From Acidobacteriaceae bacterium (GTDB taxonomy: Bacteria > Acidobacteriota > Terriglobia > Terriglobales > Acidobacteriaceae), in the NCBI GenBank assembly GCA_027364815.1, contig DAHXOQ010000009.1:1-24818 (forward strand): a stretch of DNA of 24,818 nt. The letters run 5' to 3'. Within the stretch, counting starts at the first letter, position 1, and each line of letters begins with the position of its first letter. The position numbers and the translations under genes were made by a program. Shown here one piece after another: positions 24,005-24,818 of the stretch. The notes beneath the pieces are model-generated. The model worked only from the letters and a program-made list of their open reading frames with translations, did no database searches and had not been told where the DNA came from.

Positions 24005-24818
24005 GGAATTACTAACCCAGGGCCCGTCCCTGAACGAGAACACACAAAGCGGCGCAAGCATTCTCATCATTGATGATGAGTCTGGAATTCGCGAGTCACT
24101 TGAAACTTTGCTGACCTTCGAAGGTTACTCCCTGCGCATGGCCGTCGATGGCGATGAGGGTCTGCGCATCCTTGACCAGCATAGCTTCGACCTCGTCCTC
24201 CTCGACCTCGCCCTCCCCGGACAAAGCGGCATGGAGCTTCTGCCGCTGATTCACGAGCGCTACCCCGAGCTGCCGATCATCATGATTACCGCCTACGGAA
24301 CCGTCCACAACGTAGTCGAAGCCATCCGTGCAGGCGCTGAAAATTTTGTACAAAAACCATGGGACAACGAAAAACTTCTCGCTGATATTCGCAGCGCCAT
24401 CGCGCGCCATCGCGCAGAGGAAGAAAATCTGAAACTCAAGCGCGCCCTCAAGGAACGCTACAGCTTTGCCAACATCGTCGGCAAAAGCGAGCCCATGCTG
24501 CGCATCTTCGATCTTGTCGCCCAGGTTGCTCCCAGCCGTTCCACCATTTTGATTCAAGGAGAGAGCGGAACCGGCAAAGAACTCATCGCCAAGGCGCTGC
24601 ACGCCAACTCGCCGCGTCGCGACAAGCCATTCGTGCCGGTCAACACTGGCGCCATGCCGTCAGAGCTTTTGGAATCCACACTCTTCGGTCACGTTAAAGG
24701 CTCCTTCACTTCGGCCATCGCATCCAAAAAAGGCCTCTTTGAGATTGCCAACAACGGCACGCTCTTCCTTGACGAAATTGCCACCATGGGATTCGACACA
24801 CAAGCCAAAATTCTGCGT
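23997..24818 (+). CDS. NtrC-family sigma-54-dependent response regulator (partial)
   Basis: Phosphorylation-activated enhancer-binding protein for sigma-54 promoters; 274 codons are present and the rest lies beyond the right edge. The receiver domain has the acidic pair Asp26-Asp27, phospho-acceptor Asp70 in LLDLALPG, and Lys120 in QKPW. The AAA+ domain starts near 160 (IVGKSEPM), with Walker A GESGTGKE (188-195). The sigma-54 contact loop reads GSFTSA (235-240) instead of GAFTGA, and Walker B is GTLFLDEI. AAGGAAG lies 7 bases before the ATG; the start overlaps the kinase stop by 8 bp, so the two form one coupled operon. The DNA-binding helix-turn-helix is not visible. Confidence 0.95.
   Translation, partial: MPEELLTQGPSLNENTQSGASILIIDDESGIRESLETLLTFEGYSLRMAVDGDEGLRILDQHSFDLVLLDLALPGQSGMELLPLIHERYPELPIIMITAYGTVHNVVEAIRAGAENFVQKPWDNEKLLADIRSAIARHRAEEENLKLKRALKERYSFANIVGKSEPMLRIFDLVAQVAPSRSTILIQGESGTGKELIAKALHANSPRRDKPFVPVNTGAMPSELLESTLFGHVKGSFTSAIASKKGLFEIANNGTLFLDEIATMGFDTQAKILR

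Overview
The window looks like a chromosomal stretch from an Acidobacteriota (Terriglobia-like) bacterium. This is inferred, not proven, from moderately high GC, acidobacterial-looking protein sequences, the fused E1 alpha/beta dehydrogenase, the DUF255 protein, and a two-component operon whose kinase carries a PDZ domain. No transposase, integrase, phage gene, CRISPR array, tRNA or rRNA was recognised.

Bases 1-6070 (minus strand) are a core block. Transcribed right to left, it holds a group 4 glycosyltransferase, an MsbA-like ABC exporter, yicC, gmk, rpoZ and coaBC (cut by the window edge). The yicC-gmk-rpoZ-coaBC order is widely conserved. A good intrinsic terminator sits between rpoZ and coaBC. 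Bases 6136-12700 (still minus) carry a fused 2-oxoacid dehydrogenase E1, two small translationally coupled paralogous exported proteins of unknown function, a thioredoxin-fold DUF255 protein and an M20 peptidase.

Bases 12725-18529 are plus strand. A promoter is followed by a possible 34-residue membrane peptide, a sugar permease of the drug/metabolite transporter superfamily with an unusual C-terminal extension, and a PfkB kinase overlapping it by 4 bp (probable uptake plus phosphorylation). A membrane-anchored protein follows, with a repeat-hairpin leader and a strong terminator. Then come an alpha/beta hydrolase and a glycerate 2-kinase, also overlapping by 4 bp.

Bases 18540-20654 (minus) hold an ECF sigma factor, an overlapping putative anti-sigma factor and a separate Spy/CpxP-like periplasmic protein: a probable envelope-stress module. 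The sigma gene has a promoter of ECF type so close to its ATG that the message should be leaderless. Bases 21084-24818 (plus) hold a 954-residue PDZ/multi-TM/GAF/PAS sensor kinase overlapping an NtrC-type response regulator (cut by the edge). A sigma-54 type -24/-12 promoter lies about 30 bp before the kinase, which suggests the operon activates itself. Two dyads farther upstream are possible enhancer sites. The sigma-54/NtrC operon, lying head to head with the ECF sigma operon, is the most interesting part of the window.
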